Source of the DNA: Terramyces sp. JEL0728
Taxonomy: Eukaryota > Chytridiomycota > Chytridiomycetes > Rhizophydiales > Terramycetaceae
Assembly (NCBI GenBank): GCA_027603945.1
Contig: JADIIU010000015.1
Location: 1-64,000 of the forward strand
Direction of reading: 5' to 3'
Length of the DNA: 64,000 bases
The notes beneath the pieces are model-generated. The model was not told the DNA's origin. It did not search any database and saw nothing but the letters and a program-made list of their open reading frames with translations. A program made the translations under genes and the position numbers. Positions 22,083 to 33,249 of the stretch are shown here, in pieces. Each line of letters opens with the position of its first letter. Position 1 is the stretch's first letter.

Positions 22083-22670
22083 ATGTTTTTTCTGGTATTG
22101 ATCTCCATTAACAAAAGAAACAATTCACACACACAATCAATTTACATCCACAGTACTTTGGAAGGCAAATCAAGGAATTCCTTATCCAAAGATTGTATGC
22201 TGAGGTGGAAGGAACTTGTTCAGGGAGATATGGGTTTACTATTTCAGTCGTTGATATTGTAGATATAGGAAAAGGAGTGCTGCAGTCCAATACAGGATAT
22301 GCAGAGTACCGCATAGAGTATAAAGCAATTGTTTTCAAGCCGTTCAGGAATGAAGTCTTTGATGGAATCGTTACCACTGTGAATAAAGTACTTTTTGCTT
22401 TATCTAGGTTGGATTTTGGTGTGAAGTGGGTCCACTCCAAGTATTCATATCGCAGCACGTAATAGAGTATTAATTTCAGTTAATTCCGGAGTATTTGCAG
22501 TTTGATCCTAATTCTAATCCTGCAGCATATGTAGGAAAGGGAGAAGTACCTTTTTTATTTAATTACAGGAATTTGGCGATGCTGGAGTAAGAATTGAAAA
22601 GGGAGAAGCGGTTAGAATAAGAATTTCCGGGACAAGAGTGGAGGCAACCGCTATCGTAATCACTAATTAA
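22083..22670 (+). CDS. RPB7: RNA polymerase II subunit Rpb7 (copy 1)
   Basis: A 166-residue Rpb7 homologue; with Rpb4 it forms the stalk of RNA polymerase II. The N-terminus MFFLKQFTHTINLHPQYFG and EVEGTCSGRYGF, then YKAIVFKPFRNEVFDGIV, VGFWCEVGPLQVFIS and the S1-type OB domain ending RISGTRVEATAIVITN match the family along its length. Four introns (22095-22117, 22388-22407, 22459-22479, 22546-22568; 23, 20, 21 and 23 nt) are required. The first exon is only 12 nt. It begins 28 bp after the 7TM stop codon. Confidence 0.93.
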
Positions 22671-22768
22671 TCTAGTTTGCAACTGGAACTCTAAAGGAGG
22701 ATTATCTTGGCCCATCTCAGTTGGCTCAATAAAGTACACTTGAAATATTTTTTTGCTTCAGAGTAAAA

Positions 22769-23259
22769 ATGCCTCCATTGATTAAAACTTGGGAGTTCTG
22801 GTCTGCAGTTCCATTCTTTGGAAGATGGGTGTTCAGTTGGCTGGTATCCTTCTATGCACCGTATACAGGGACATTGCCTTTCCGAGTAAACACACTAGAC
22901 AGCTCAAAATGCATTACAAACTTGCATGATTGGTTCTGGATTAGAAACCCATTCAGTTCAATCCATGCAGCAGCTTTGACAAACCTGGGTGAATGTACTA
23001 TGGGATTTGCGATGATTGCGTGGGGTGAGCAAAATGGATATCGGTAATCGGATCAGTTGATTTTAGCGTTATCCCAATCAGATTGGACGTTGAATTTTTA
23101 GCCAAAGCTAGAGGGTACTTGACTGCTACCTGCGATTTGCAAAACCTTTCTAATCCTGGCGAATCAGAGACTGTTATTTCAAACATCTACAACACCAAGG
23201 GTGAATTAGTATGTCGCGTTACTGGGACTTGGAAGGTAGCTCCAAAAAAGAAGCACTAA
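22769..23259 (+). CDS. DUF4442-type hotdog-fold protein (copy 1)
   Basis: A 155-residue protein after removal of a 23-nt intron (23044-23066). It shows the DUF4442 pattern, a hotdog-fold group related to thioesterases: an aromatic N-terminus, LPFRVNTLDSSKC, NPFSSIHAAALTNLGECTMG, and after the intron FLAKARGYLTATCDL. The role of these proteins in fungi is poorly defined; acyl-thioester hydrolysis is inferred from the fold. Its neighbour on the same strand is an acyl-CoA dehydrogenase, which may or may not be meaningful. Confidence 0.7.
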
Positions 23260-23459
23260 TATATCCTTCTATTACGAGTATAATTGTTTTTTCCGAAATC
23301 CCGTCAATGAGCTGGGCGGCCATTAGAATGTTTGTGCTGGCGATGAACTGGACTCATCTACCTGCAATATTAAATTAGCAACATGTGAACAAACGCCCTC
23401 CGGTTTTGGCAACAGTGTCAGCTGAGAAGTGGAGGGAAAAAGTTTTCAGCAAAAACAGT

Positions 23460-24889
23460 ATGTCATCAATTCTCGCAAAGTCATTGAGATCAGTCAGACC
23501 ATCAGCATTATCCTCTGTTAAGAGGTATTCACTGCAAATAACGCATAGACAATTCTCTGCCAGCGCAATGAGATTGGAAGAGGTCCAGCCATCTTCTTTA
23601 CACACTTTTACTGAAGGTAACTGGTAGTTTACAATAGAGGAAACAATGTTCAAGCAAGCAGGTAGAATTCAATCTGATAGCAGTATCGAAATACGCAAAT
23701 GAAGTATTGGCTCCTCGTGTTAGGTCCCAAGATGAAGTAATTACACTATTGACCATAGAACGAATTGATGGACAAGGATATCCTCCAGTCATTGTTTGAC
23801 CATGGGGTAATAGTAGAATCTAATAGGTAGTTGATGGGTTTGGAAGTTGATGCTGACCTCGGTGGTGCCGGTGCATCTTTCATGTCTGCAATTATTACTG
23901 TTGAAGGTATATGCCGCCTAATGATTAGAACTTGCAAAGGTCGACCCTTCTGTCGCAACTGTTTGTGATGTCCACAACACCTTGGTTAATACCATGTTGA
24001 AGGACTATGGAACCCAAGCTCAAAAAGAAAAATATCTTGGCCCACTTGCAACCACCACTGTATTTTAACTCTAATTATAGCTGGGTTCGTTCTGTCTATC
24101 TGAGGCAGGTTCAGGTTCGGATGCATTCGCTCTCCAGACCAAGGCAGTCAAGGACGGAAACAAATGGATCTTGAATGGATCAAAGATGTGGATTTCCAAC
24201 TCCTATGAAGCCGACACCTTCTTGGTATTCGCAAACGTCGACCCATCTAAAGGGTACAAGGGAATCACCTGTTTCATTGTGGAAAAAGACTGGGGTGTTC
24301 AAGTCGCCAAAAAGGAAAAGAAAGTAATACTATTTAATACTAGTTGGGTATCCGTGCATCCTCCACTTGCGTTTTGTCGTTCGATAACGTCGAAGTGCCA
24401 GAAGAAAACGTTTTGGGAGAAATCGGACAGGGATACAAATATGCCATCAGAATTTTGAACGAAGGCCGTATTGGTATTGGTGCTCAGATGATTGGATTGG
24501 CTCAAGGTGCATTTGATGCTGCTATCCCATATACGTTCCAAAGAAAGCAGTTTGGAAAATTCATTGGTGATTTCCAAGGCATGCAATTCCAAATGGCACA
24601 GATCCAAACTGAAATCGAAGCTGCTCGTTTGATGGTATACAACGCTGCCCGTGTCAAGGAAAGCGGAAAACCCTTCATCATGGAAGCTGCTATGGCTAAA
24701 TTATTTGCTGGACAAGTTGCAAAACGCGCTTCAGCTATGGCTATTGAATGGTGTGGTGGTGTTGGGTTCACCAGAGATTTGCCTGTCGAAAAGTACTACA
24801 GAGATGCTATGATTGGCCAAATTTACGAAGGTACCACCAACATCCAACTCCAAACTATTGCAAAATTGCTTAAACCTAAATACGCTTGA
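23460..24889 (+). CDS. Short/branched-chain acyl-CoA dehydrogenase, mitochondrial (copy 1)
   Basis: A 425-residue FAD enzyme that oxidises acyl-CoA in fatty-acid or branched-chain amino-acid breakdown. The N-terminus ([24 protein letters not shown]) is a mitochondrial presequence. Family blocks include [65 protein letters not shown] and [15 protein letters not shown] with the catalytic Glu; the last is ACADSB-like. Seven introns of 20-24 nt are needed, the densest case here; for example GTAATACTATTTAATACTAG joins KEKK to LGIRAS. ATG 23460 is preferred over upstream in-frame options because the presequence starts there. Confidence 0.93.
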
Positions 24890-24986
24890 GCGATATAAAT
24901 CTGTTTATTTTATTTGTCTTTTTTGATGGATGGTATTGTATGTGGGCAACCTAATTCTTTCACGAAATACGTAATTTCAAAGTCGA

Positions 24987-25773
24987 ATGGGAAGCGGAAG
25001 TAGTACTGCGAGAGAACCTGCACATAGTCATTCTCATCGACCGTCACATTCCCCTAGTTATAGTCATACATTACCTTCATCAACAAAACCGAGAAACACG
25101 CATCCTGTCAACCAAGGATATCCAGGAAAACAGCCTCTCAAATCTCACCAACCGCAGCAACAGCAGTATTCTAAACATCATAGTGTATCCCATAGTCAAT
25201 CTAATGCAGGACAAAGCAGAATACCTGCGAGCTCCAGAAATTCTGAAAAAGTAGACGATGCGGACCTAAATGTAAATTGATTCTAATCTTAGTTTTTAAT
25301 GTAATAGCATTCTAATGAAAGGGAAGCCACACAGCAACCTGTCAAAAGGAGACGGTCAACCACACCGAAATTGGCCGTGATAGAAGAGGATAAGAAGAAC
25401 AAAGATGAGGCATTCCATCGGAATGAAACGGCGGCTGGACGAAGAGGAACTATTCCAAAGCATCCACGAAACTACTCACCAGCAGCAGAGGTACTTGTAA
25501 TTAACACAGTCGCCGCTAAAGTTTGACATGGAGCGATTCCAAAAAGCCAATTTAAATCCGAATGTGAGCGGCAGTATAACGATAACCGATTCAAATGGCG
25601 GATTGAACAGGTCATTTAATTCGAATGGAGGATTGAACCAGCCAACTAATTCAGATAGTGGATTGAACAGGTCAGCCGATATAACTACCCAGCAGAGCTC
25701 GACCCCGGCCAAACAAACTCTGTTGGACGATGCTGATGAGAATCTAATGGATGAAATATTGGCTAGTTTTTAA
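24987..25773 (+). CDS. Low-complexity, putatively N-myristoylated protein (copy 1)
   Basis: A 241-residue protein starting MGSGSSTA, a good N-myristoylation signal, so it may sit on a membrane. The body is rich in Ser, His, Gln and Pro, with an imperfect repeat (SNGGLNRS, SNGGLNQP, SDSGLNRS) and an acidic end (DDADENLMDEILASF). Introns: 25272-25292 (21 nt), 25301-25321 (21 nt) enclosing an 8-nt exon, and 25491-25509 (19 nt). The first pair could instead be one 36-nt intron (25272-25307), also in frame. No domain is recognised. Confidence 0.6.
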
Positions 25774-25839
25774 TAAAGGCATAATTTATAAGTTATCGTA
25801 CCCTGGCAAATTATCACTCGAATTTTTTCGCATCTCAAA

Positions 25840-27203
25840 ATGACTGTCGTTGATATTTCGAAAGCAGAATCTTTAATCGCCAAGGAACCGGCCAAAGCGG
25901 TTGAAAGCTTCAAAGCCATTTTAGAATCTGCAACTGGAACTTCGGAAGAGGAATTAAAGTTGAAGGAAACTAGTATTGTTAAACTTGGGGAATTGTACAA
26001 AGATCTAAGGTTGGTTTGGATTAATTTAGAAAGCCAGAGGATTTGGCAGCTCTGTTACAATCCTCACTGCCATTTTTGGTTTCTATTTCCAAGGCCAAAA
26101 CTGCAAGAATATGTAATTAAATACTAACTAGAGTAAAAACATTAATCGACAACTTTTCTGAAATTCCAAATGCGCTGCCATTACAGGTAAAAGTATGCAA
26201 GGATACCATCAACTGGGCGGTACAAGAAAAGCGCATTTTCTTGAGACAATCATTGGAAACCAGATTATGTGGATTATATCTCAACAACAAGATGTACACG
26301 GAATCTTTACAGCTAATTGATCGATTGTTAAAGGAACTCAAAAAATTAGATGACAAGAATGCGCTGATGGAAGTTCAATTGTTGGAAAGTTGTGTTTACC
26401 ACGCACTTCGAAATTTGCCAAAAGCCAGGGTGCATACTGCTAATTATAGGCCGCTTTAACTGCAGCCAGAACTTCTGCCAATTCAATATACTGCCCACCG
26501 TTGATGCAAGCTCAAATTGACATGCAATCCGGCATTTTGCATGCTGAAGAAAAGGACTACAAGACAGCGTAAACAATAGTTTTATTTAGATATTCCTACT
26601 TTTATGAAACTATGGAAAGCTTCACCACTCAGGATGATAAGCGTGGGATTTTGGGGTTAAAGTACATGCTGCTTTGCAAAATCATGTTGAATTTGCCTGA
26701 GGATGTTCACAGTATTACAAATGGAAAAGTAGCATCCAAGCACAGCGGCCCAGATATCGAAGCAATGTTGGCGATTGCAGGTGCATTAGAACACAGATCG
26801 CTCCAAGATTTTGAGCAAGTATTACAGAAATACAAGGCGGAATTAAACAATGACCCAATCATCCGCACTCATCTAGCGGCTCTTTATGATACTCTGTTTG
26901 AACAAAACTTGTTGCGTATCATTGAGCCATACTCCAGAGTGGAAATCTCATACGTTGCGCAATTAATCAAGTTGCCCACTCTGCAAGTAGAAGCCAAACT
27001 ATCCCAGATGATTCTTGATAATGTATTTTCTGGTATTTTGGATCAATCTGCTGGGGGCTGTCTCGAGGTGTTTGAAATCTCAACTAACGATGTATGTGAA
27101 TATCTAATTGTAGAAAACCTATGAAGCAACTCTTGAAACCATCAAAAACATGGGACAAGTAGTTGAAAGTCTCTACCATAAAGCCGGACAGTTGAACCTT
27201 TAA
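25840..27203 (+). CDS. RPN6: 26S proteasome lid subunit Rpn6/PSMD11 (copy 1)
   Basis: A 419-residue proteasome lid subunit that clamps lid to core. TPR-like helices run through the N-terminal half ([58 protein letters not shown]), followed by the PCI domain ([36 protein letters not shown]) and the usual C-terminus [23 protein letters not shown]. Five introns: 26010-26029, 26113-26133, 26430-26449, 26569-26589 and 27092-27113 (20-22 nt). The third starts GTGCAT, a divergent donor. It ends 8 bp before the stop of the convergent AN1 gene. Confidence 0.94.
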
Positions 27204-27211
27204 ATAAATCT

Positions 27212-27633
27212 TTATTTCCTGGCTGCTTTTATCTTTTCCCTCAGTCGCTTCTTTGCGTCCTGTCGTTCTTTTTCCAGATTCCCCTTTACGTTTCCAAACC
27301 CATTCTTTGCGTCCTTTTCGATCAACAAAGTCAATAATTTGGCATCGTTCTTTGCACTTGTTTGCGCTTTCTTTTTCACAGCTGCTGCGCACTTTGATGA
27401 ATGGATTTCTGGTAATCTGTGTTCTTGTTAGCGTTAGATACTTGAGCAATGCTTTAGCTTACATGTGGGGCATTCCATTGATAATATTGTTAATGGTTCT
27501 TTGCAGCCATTGAAATTGCAAACGGTTTTCGGTTTGAATGCGATGTCTGGACTACATAAGTTGAAAGATACTTTTCAATCGCTGCGACCAGATCATCCAA
27601 TTCCTGTTGATCTTTCCTTTTTTTTGAAGCCAT
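27212..27633 (-). CDS. AN1-type zinc-finger protein (copy 1)
   Basis: A 127-residue protein. After a short helical start it carries one AN1 zinc finger, VCNFNGC...CPTCKLKHCSKHRLPEIHSSKC, then a basic coiled-coil tail ending KIKAARK. AN1 fingers of the ZFAND group link ubiquitin, the proteasome and p97/Cdc48; the neighbour RPN6 makes a proteasome link attractive but unproven. Introns are 20 nt (27552-27571) and 18 nt (27424-27441, GTATCTAACGCTAACAAG), the shortest in the window. The 18-nt intron lies inside the finger and its removal is needed to bring KHR into place. Confidence 0.8.
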
Positions 27634-27722
27634 TTTCTTTGAGCAAAGAATCCTGAAATGAATTGGTAAAAGATGGAATGGCATATAATTGCAATATATC
27701 AGTAAAAACGACGCGAAAAATC

Positions 27723-28274
27723 ATGTTTGTCACTATCAAGTATGGAGGTATAGAGAATTAATTCAGCGGACGAGGAAAAAATTGTCAACCCAAATTGTCT
27801 ATCAGCTGTGTTATTAAATCATATAAGAAGGAGTTGCGGATACGAGAATGTGATTGAGAATTTAGATCTGGCGTCTGAATCTGGGGAAGTAATGGACTTG
27901 GTTTCGAAACCAAAAGAGTATGCCAAAAAGTTTTTGGAGGCTAGGTCGACTTACATTCTAGTAAAAGTAATTGGAGGTTGTTTTTTCTAATGTAGATGAG
28001 ATGGACGAAACCAGCCCATCGTACATTCCGCTACTGGACAATGCAGCAGACAAAATCAAGTTTGCAGGTAAACTTTCTTGACTCAGTTACCAATCCTACA
28101 TTCAGGCAGAGAGCAAAGGTTAAAGGAGGAAAAGAGCCAGCTGTCAAAGAACAAAAGGAAGAGCAGGCAGCTCCTAAAATCTCCAAGATAGTCAATGGCA
28201 AGCCTGAAAGCACTGCAACGACAGTCACGGAAAAGAAGGCTGCAGCCACTACCCAAAAGTCTAAAGGTAAATAA
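27723..28274 (+). CDS. C22orf15-like protein (copy 1)
   Basis: A 164-residue protein beginning MFVTIKYGADEEKIVNPNC, with a ubiquitin-like first half and YAKKFLEARSTYILVKVIG. This follows the pattern of the poorly studied C22orf15 family, which is associated with flagellated organisms. The tail is Lys/Glu/Ala-rich and probably disordered. Three 19-nt introns are needed: 27748-27766, one starting GTTGTTTTTTC before 27995, and one near 28071. Assignment is by N-terminal similarity only; function is unknown. Confidence 0.6.
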
Positions 28275-28282
28275 AGCTTATA

Positions 28283-28706
28283 TTACAATTTTTCAAATTG
28301 GGGTTTCAATTCAGGATAATTCAGTTCGATTTGAGCAACGAGATCGTTTCTAAACATCTAGATTAATCGAAAATACTCTTAAAGCCTCCAGCCTTCCTTT
28401 AGTTTTCTGGTTCTTGTCTACCAGTGTCTGGATTTGATCTTTTCTTACCAGATCGGGATTGACTCCGCTTTCAACCACTCTACAATCAATACAGAACTAC
28501 TCTAGAATATTGAGCGGGACGTCAATGTCAATGTGGTCTTTTAATTGATTTAAATCTACCAAGCAGTCCATAATCTTATTCAGCCGCTTGTGCAGCACTT
28601 CATTTGAGTTTTCCTCAAAGTTTGAAACGGTGACTCCAGTTTTGTACAGCAGATTGGAAATTTCCACTAGCTTTGACTCTACTTTGGGATCAACTGCACT
28701 ATTCAT
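28283..28706 (-). CDS. MED10: Mediator complex subunit 10 (copy 1)
   Basis: A 127-residue Mediator middle-module subunit. Family pattern: KLVEISNLLYKTGVTVSNFEENS...LHKRLNKIMDCLVDL, then IDVPLNILEVVESGVNPDLVRKDQIQTLVDKNQKTKGRLEALR and a FRNDLVAQIELNYPEL ending. Introns of 21 nt (after ILE) and 19 nt (after LEALR) must be removed. The stop codon faces the C22orf15-like gene with 8 bp between them. The divergent SDHD start is 52 bp away. Confidence 0.9.
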
Positions 28707-28758
28707 TTTTCACGTTGAATGTGTCAGGTGGAAAATTGAGAAAAATTTCAACCATCTA

Positions 28759-29256
28759 ATGTTCAGAACTGCCATCAGACAAGCTTCAGTATTCTCCCCG
28801 TTGATGAGAGCAGGATTCAAGACCAGTACGCACAGATTAATGTAGGCGCTGTTTCCCACTTTAAAAATACTTTGCCAGCTCTGTCAGCAGGTATTCCATC
28901 ATTAACATGCAGCAACAGCACAAACTAAATCACCATCACACGGCTCATACCACTGGAACTTTGAACGCGCATTATCTTTAGTTACTCCAGCATTAATTGG
29001 AACTGCAGTGTATGCCGGTCAAAACACACTTGTTGACATTGCTTTGGGGATTGTATTACCACTTCACTGTCACATTGGATTCGATGCGATGATTACCGAT
29101 TATTTCCCTGAAAGAAAATACAAAGTGCTATATCACATTACTACTTGGGCTCTAAGAGTTGTGACTGTTATTGCGCTATTTGGATGCTTCATTATCAACT
29201 CAAAGGATGTCGGTCTCACTAACTTGACCAAGAAATTATGGACTGGAAAGTTATAA
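28759..29256 (+). CDS. SDH4: Succinate dehydrogenase membrane anchor SDHD (copy 1)
   Basis: A 151-residue CybS-type anchor of mitochondrial complex II. A short presequence (MFRTAIRQAS) is followed by HWNFERALSLVTPALIG, a second membrane helix around VDIALGIVLPLHCHIGFDAMITDY containing the heme-ligand His and the ubiquinone-site DY, and a third helix. Introns: 20 nt (GTATTCTCCCCGTTGATGAG) and 22 nt (starting GTATTCCATC, ending CATGCAG). Without them the N-terminus reads into stops. Confidence 0.9.
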
Positions 29257-29262
29257 ATAAAA

Positions 29263-29388
29263 TTAGCCTTTTTGCAATCGCGTTCGGTTCATCTGATGGT
29301 AGATCTTGGGAACACTGCGATCTGCATGCTCTATCGAGTATTTTCGAATAGCCCGCTCGATTAGCACCATAGATTCAAAGTCAACATC
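29263..29388 (-). CDS. Possible small-protein 3' exon (copy 1)
   Basis: An open minus-strand segment encoding about 40 residues (FESMVLIERAIRKYSIEH...MNRTRLQKG) that looks like a helical, protein-like C-terminus. I could not place a start codon or 5' exon with confidence. The equivalent stretch in copy 2 carries a net 2-bp insertion that breaks the frame. It may be a small mitochondrial or ribosomal-type protein; no family is recognised. Confidence 0.3.
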   Translation of the reverse strand, partial: DVDFESMVLIERAIRKYSIEHADRSVPKIYHQMNRTRLQKG

Positions 29389-29476
29389 TGACTATCTACG
29401 ACCATGGTTTGGTAAATCCTGAAGGTGCTTTCAAGCAGCGTTGCATATATAAACTTTTAAGAATTGAGTGTTTATT

Positions 29477-31215
29477 TTATACCAAAGTTTGCAGAGTCTT
29501 AAAGTTTGGAGTTCCCAACCCAGTAACTGGATCCCAGCCTGTTTTAGCAGAGAAACCATTGGTACCACATCCAGGATTGCTTCCAGAAGTAATATCATTC
29601 AACCCTTGATAGCCTTTGCTGTATAACCATGGGTTCAAGAAACCGAGTGGGGCTTTTCCTTGACCCAATAGATAGTCGTTAAGGTTAGAGATGACACCGG
29701 CAAAAGTAGGAGAAGAGCATGAAGTACCACTAACGCTAGTTGAAGATCCGCCGTTAATAATATTGAAATTTGTAGCTTGAGCAGCAACATCTGGGAACCC
29801 TCTTCCAGTAGCATTATAGAGCCCTTTGTAAGTAGTTCCCAAAGAAGTCAAGTAGGTTTGAACGTTTGTTGATTGGTAAGAAGGTGTAGCAAAGTAGTTA
29901 CTGAAACCACCAGTTGAAAGCGAGGCAGCTTTTTCAGGAACACCGCTAGTACCACCAACAGCAGTGATATATGGACAAGATGCTGGGAATGTTGGCAAAA
30001 ATTCTTTGGTGTTTTTGCCATCATTAGATTGGCAAGTTCCAGATTGGCCACCAGAAACACCGCCGTCACCAGATGAAAACAGTAACGATTTACCTCTTGC
30101 TCCAAGTTGGGCAAAGTCATTGCAGACACGAACAGCATAAGAGTATGGAACAGTTTGTTCATCATCTCCATAAGAGGTGGTGATTGTTTGTGGAATGTCT
30201 GCATCTGCCTGGGCCAAGACATAGTTTAACCAGTCCAAGTATGGTTCATTCGAGTTGGTTTGTGTATTTGCATCTGGGGTAAATGGTGGAGAGCCGCCAG
30301 TTGAGTAAAAGATGTGTTTAGTTGGGTAGGTAATTGCTCCAACGTATTCAACATCAAGATCAGCTTCGGTACCAGCACTGCCAGAATCTTGCGGGTTGGT
30401 TCCACCATTGATCAAAACTGTAGAGAAAGTATACGATGAGCTGGCAGATGGGTTGTACTTTTTGATAAATTTACTTAAATCGGCTTGATTGGCATATTCG
30501 CCCAAGTAACCAGTGACTCCGACAATAGAGCTTGCAGAAGTTGGCTGGTATCCGCCAAGGTTATAAAGAGTGTTCAAACATGTCGGAGTTACACCACCAC
30601 TGCATGTTGCCAATTTAGAAAACTGTTGCAAGTCAGCATTGGAGCTTTTAGCAACTTTCTTTGGAATACTGGCGAATTTGGTAGTTGGCTGAACGATGTC
30701 GATGTGGTTGTGGACATAAGTTGGAAGACTGAAAGCTGGTGCATTGATACTAACAATTTTTGATGCTTGATGCTGGTATACCTTGTACTTGGTATTGAGC
30801 ACTATAATTAGTGTGGATTACTCTTTTGAGCTTGGTCAACAGTGACAGATACAGAGAGCCAATCTTTGTTGGCGTTCAAGACACCACCTTCAACCCCGTT
30901 CTTCTTGAGCCATCCAAAGACCGCATCAATGGTAGACTGTTTTGGAGAAATCAAGTCGCTTACTTGCTGTTGAGTCAAATGTTTTCCGTAATCTGGAGAG
31001 GATGGATCGCTTACTTTATACAAAGTGCTGATAAGCGCATCAATGTTTTGTTGCTTGATACCAATTTGCAAGTCTAGTTTATGGTCTAATGGAGCGTCAG
31101 AGATTTCTGCCCAGCCAACTGGAACAACGTGCGATTCTTTGAGTGCAAAGTTGCTGGATGGGAGTGCTAGTGCAGCAGTCAAGAGAAGAGCAAACTTCAT
31201 TAGTGGTTTGTGCAA
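29477..31215 (-). CDS. Secreted sedolisin (tripeptidyl-peptidase-like serine protease) (copy 1)
   Basis: A 572-residue S53 protease. A signal peptide (MKFALLLTAALALPSSNFA, second Met of the ORF) leads into an activation propeptide with YGKHLTQQQVSDL. The catalytic domain has the Glu/Asp pair in EADLDVEY, oxyanion Asp in SSGDGGVSG, nucleophile Ser in SGTSCSSPTFAG and a C-terminal calcium-site region ending WDPVTGLGTPNF. A 20-nt intron (GTAATCCACACTAATTATAG) joins QAQK to MLNTKY. Secreted sedolisins work at acidic pH and feed external peptide digestion. Both copies encode an identical catalytic region. Confidence 0.95.
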
Positions 31216-31700
31216 GCTGGATGCGATTATTTATATTCTCGCGTGAGGGATGGTAATTGATTTCATGTGGTTGGTTGATGCGGACCATCTTTGTGCGGAT
31301 TTACATTCCTTGCATTTCGCCATAGAAGAGGATGGTAATCAAATCGCAGCAGAGATGCATGCACGTTTTTCATATTTGAAGAGCAGCACCAATTCTTTCC
31401 GTTAACTTTCGTCCTAGCTTGTATTTCTGTTTCTTTGCCGCACACGCATGTTCAATGCACACACATGAAGTCCATCACCAACACATGTGGTTTCGCTGTA
31501 CATTGCGTAATTTTACTTATTCCCATTGAATAAGTCAAATTCCCTGTTAATAAGTGAGCTGCTCGAAAGACATTTTGAATTCAGCCATCCAAATATGGTT
31601 TTAACCATGTTCTGTCAAGCACCTCCAAGCATTGAAGATTTGCATCGCCATATATCCTGAATTGTAGATCGGCTATTGACTTTGGCCGAAATTTGTCCAA
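31216..31700. other. Divergent promoter region, sedolisin / ORC2 (copy 1)
   Basis: The longest gap in the duplicated unit, about 485 bases between two divergent starts. Only weak open frames; no RNA gene or repeat was recognised. Confidence 0.5.
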
Positions 31701-33122
31701 ATGTCCGAAAGTTTGATTTTGTTTCCAGATCTAATGACTCTCACCACCAGAAATAGCAATAAGATTAATAATACCGCTCCAAAAAGGTCCACGCCGATTA
31801 AAAAGGCAAGAAGCAGCAGTAAGAACGCAACACCAAACACAAAATTATTGAAAACGGGTTTGGATGTAACTACCAAAATTGAAAGCGAGCTACATTCAAG
31901 TGACGAAGAGTACATCGATAAGGAAAACTTACCGATAAACTCGCCTGCTGGAAAGGAGCTATTTACACTGACAAAGAAACACTCCAGTCTTGAAAAGTTT
32001 ATCACTCCGTTCAAAGATCGCCAGCTGAAGTTGCAAAAGAACAAGGAAATGTTGAAAAATGTGGTAGACATCGATAGTTCTGACGAAGATGATGATTACT
32101 TTAACAACGTCAACAATACCAAGACATCCAACAACACTCTCAGTTTTTCAATGACTCTCAGCGATTACAATGAAAAGGCCAACGGCAGCAAAGTAGACAA
32201 TAAACAACTCCTAGATGCGCGAAGGACTGACTTTTTTCAATATCGGTAATACACTTTTAATCAGATTTACGTTGCAGCAAGGCTTCAGTCTATTATTCTA
32301 TGGCTATGGCTCCAAATACAGTTTACTGAACGAATTTGTCAGCAAGTAGTTTATTTTTAATCCAGATACCTTGAAGAAGGGCCAGTGATAAATATCAATG
32401 GATTTCATCCAAATATATCCTTAAAGCCAGTGCTGTCTAAAGTTATTGCAGATGTTGTCAAGTATGATGGAGCAATGGGGTCTCTACAGAATATGGCTGA
32501 TATTGTCATCAAGTACATTAGCGAGCCAGACTGTCCATATCCATTTTTAACTTTTGTAGCGCACAATATTGAAGGCACTGGAATCCAAAATGAACAATCG
32601 CAACGAATTATGTCTCAGTTGGCAGCCTGTAAATCTATCTACTTTGTTGCCTCATTTGACAACATCAACACACCACTTTTATGGGACAACTCCAAGCTGT
32701 CAAACTTTAATTTTATTTGGCATGATCTGACTACATTTGAGCCCTACACGATGGAAACTTCCTTTGAAACTAATATCCTTGGCAAGAACAAGACAAACAC
32801 ATTCCAAGGAACGCGCTATGTGTTGGAATCACTTACAGCAAATGCCAAACAAATATTTATGCTACTTGCAGAGCATCAGCTTGCTGTAATGGAAACCAAA
32901 GCTGCTGCAAGCGACGGGTTATCTTTTCAAACATTTTACCAGCGTGCTAATGAGTCGTTTTTGTGCACATCGCAGCTGACATTCAAAACGTTATTGACTG
33001 AATTTAGAGATCACGAAATCATCAGCTCTGTTACCAATAGCGATGGGCAAGTGCTGTATATACCGATGGATAAGAGTGTGTTGGAGGAACTTGCTGAACA
33101 AATAAAGGAAATGCTGGTTTGA
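31701..33122 (+). CDS. ORC2: Origin recognition complex subunit 2 (copy 1)
   Basis: A 460-residue ORC2 homologue. The first ~180 residues are a disordered Ser/Thr/Lys-rich region with TP/SP sites and an acidic patch (DSSDEDDDYF), fitting CDK control. The conserved core follows: QGFSLLFYGYGSKYSLLNEFV, VININGFHPN, FVASFDNINTPLLWD, FNFIWHDLTTFEPYT, then a C-terminal winged-helix (LLTEFRDHEIISSV...LYIPM). Introns of 19 and 20 nt (after QYR and within SKYLEE) restore the core. Confidence 0.93.
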
Positions 33123-33249
33123 TTACCTGTCTTTAATTATTCCCTCTCCAGTATTAATTCAACATGAAGGTGTGCTACACGTCGTTTAGTTGTTGACTGA
33201 ATCCATAGTTTTTTCATGTGTTAAATTTGTCCCAATTTTTACAAAACAA

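Noticed and set aside
25272..25307. Treating the 36-nt reading as the only model for this intron
   Set aside because: The two-intron model with an 8-nt exon uses better-matching 21-nt introns and is equally in frame, so both are left open rather than choosing one.
29848..30408. Alternative-frame ORFs inside the sedolisin gene
   Set aside because: They run opposite to or out of frame with a catalytic domain carrying all active-site motifs.
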